Below are positions 13,451 to 13,470 of a stretch of 13,470 nt of DNA, one piece after another. Origin of the DNA: Burkholderiales bacterium (GTDB lineage Bacteria > Pseudomonadota > Gammaproteobacteria > Burkholderiales > SG8-39); contig CAKKSJ010000062.1 of NCBI GenBank assembly GCA_919902965.1, positions 1 to 13,470 on the forward strand, in the 5' to 3' direction. The notes beneath the pieces were generated by a model. That model had not been told where the DNA came from. It worked only from the letters and a program-made list of their open reading frames with translations, and searched no databases. Made by a program: the position numbers and the translations under genes. Every line of letters starts with the position of its first letter. The first letter of the stretch is position 1.

Positions 13451-13470
13451 ATGAAGCGCATGCTGTTTAA
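13451..13470 (+). CDS. rne: RNase E start (first codons only)
   Basis: The last 20 bases encode MKRMLFN, the highly conserved N-terminus of RNase E, the endonuclease at the core of the RNA degradosome. GGGAG (13438-13442) lies 8 nt before the ATG. The divergent rluC next to it gives independent support, since rne and rluC are neighbours in many proteobacteria. The rest of the gene is outside the window. Confidence 0.85.

Noticed and set aside
13098..13461. Small minus-strand genes in the rne-rluC gap
   Set aside because: Frames of 76 and 80 codons exist opposite the rne leader, but they have no recognisable motif and no good ribosome binding site, and they overlap leader hairpins.
1..13470. 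Mobile elements, phage genes, tRNA or rRNA genes, defence or secondary metabolism systems
   Set aside because: I looked on both strands and saw no transposase or integrase motifs, terminal inverted repeats with target duplications, cloverleaf sequences or relevant enzyme families.

Overview
The window is core chromosome from a GC-rich proteobacterium. It is most likely a betaproteobacterium of the Nitrosomonadales type. The evidence is gene order (rne, rluC, HAD phosphatase, Rieske protein, sppA, RsmI-like methylase, maf, yceD, rpmF, plsX, fabH, fabD, fabG, acpP, fabF, ygfX, rpoE, rseA, rseB) and protein style. The species cannot be named from the sequence alone.

Layout, right to left (most genes are on the minus strand). 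The extreme right end (13451-13470) holds the first codons of rne (RNase E) on the plus strand, behind a leader of about 340 nt with several hairpins. Divergent from it runs a four-gene minus-strand operon, rluC - HAD phosphatase - Rieske protein - sppA (13092 to 10132). Three palindromes at 10019-10120 separate sppA from a convergent plus-strand group: a DUF4124 protein, maf/yceF and an RsmI-like SAM methylase (8164-9976). From a consensus-like promoter at 8111-8139, a long minus-strand unit carries yceD, rpmF, plsX, fabH, fabD, fabG, acpP, fabF and ygfX (8102 to 1640). It is followed by rpoE, rseA and rseB (1421 to the left edge).

How the genes work together. plsX, fabD, fabH, fabG, acpP and fabF supply the initiation, carrier and elongation activities of type II fatty acid synthesis and the first step of phospholipid acylation. 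rpmF and yceD tie this to ribosome assembly. rpoE-rseA-rseB is the sigma-E, anti-sigma and periplasmic sensor module for envelope stress. The rne-rluC-yceF-yceD-rpmF-plsX-fab order matches Escherichia coli, with extra genes inserted.

Unusual points. (1) At the left edge rseB is broken by an inverted junction: its N-terminus lies on the minus strand, and a downstream piece of the same protein lies on the plus strand. This is probably a chimeric read or assembly end, but could be a real inversion. (2) Three palindromes at 10019-10120 share a core and carry pair-preserving changes. (3) The yceD promoter predicts a leaderless mRNA. (4) Several genes start with TTG. I found no phage, transposon, CRISPR, toxin-antitoxin or defence system. 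The window is mostly ordinary housekeeping DNA.
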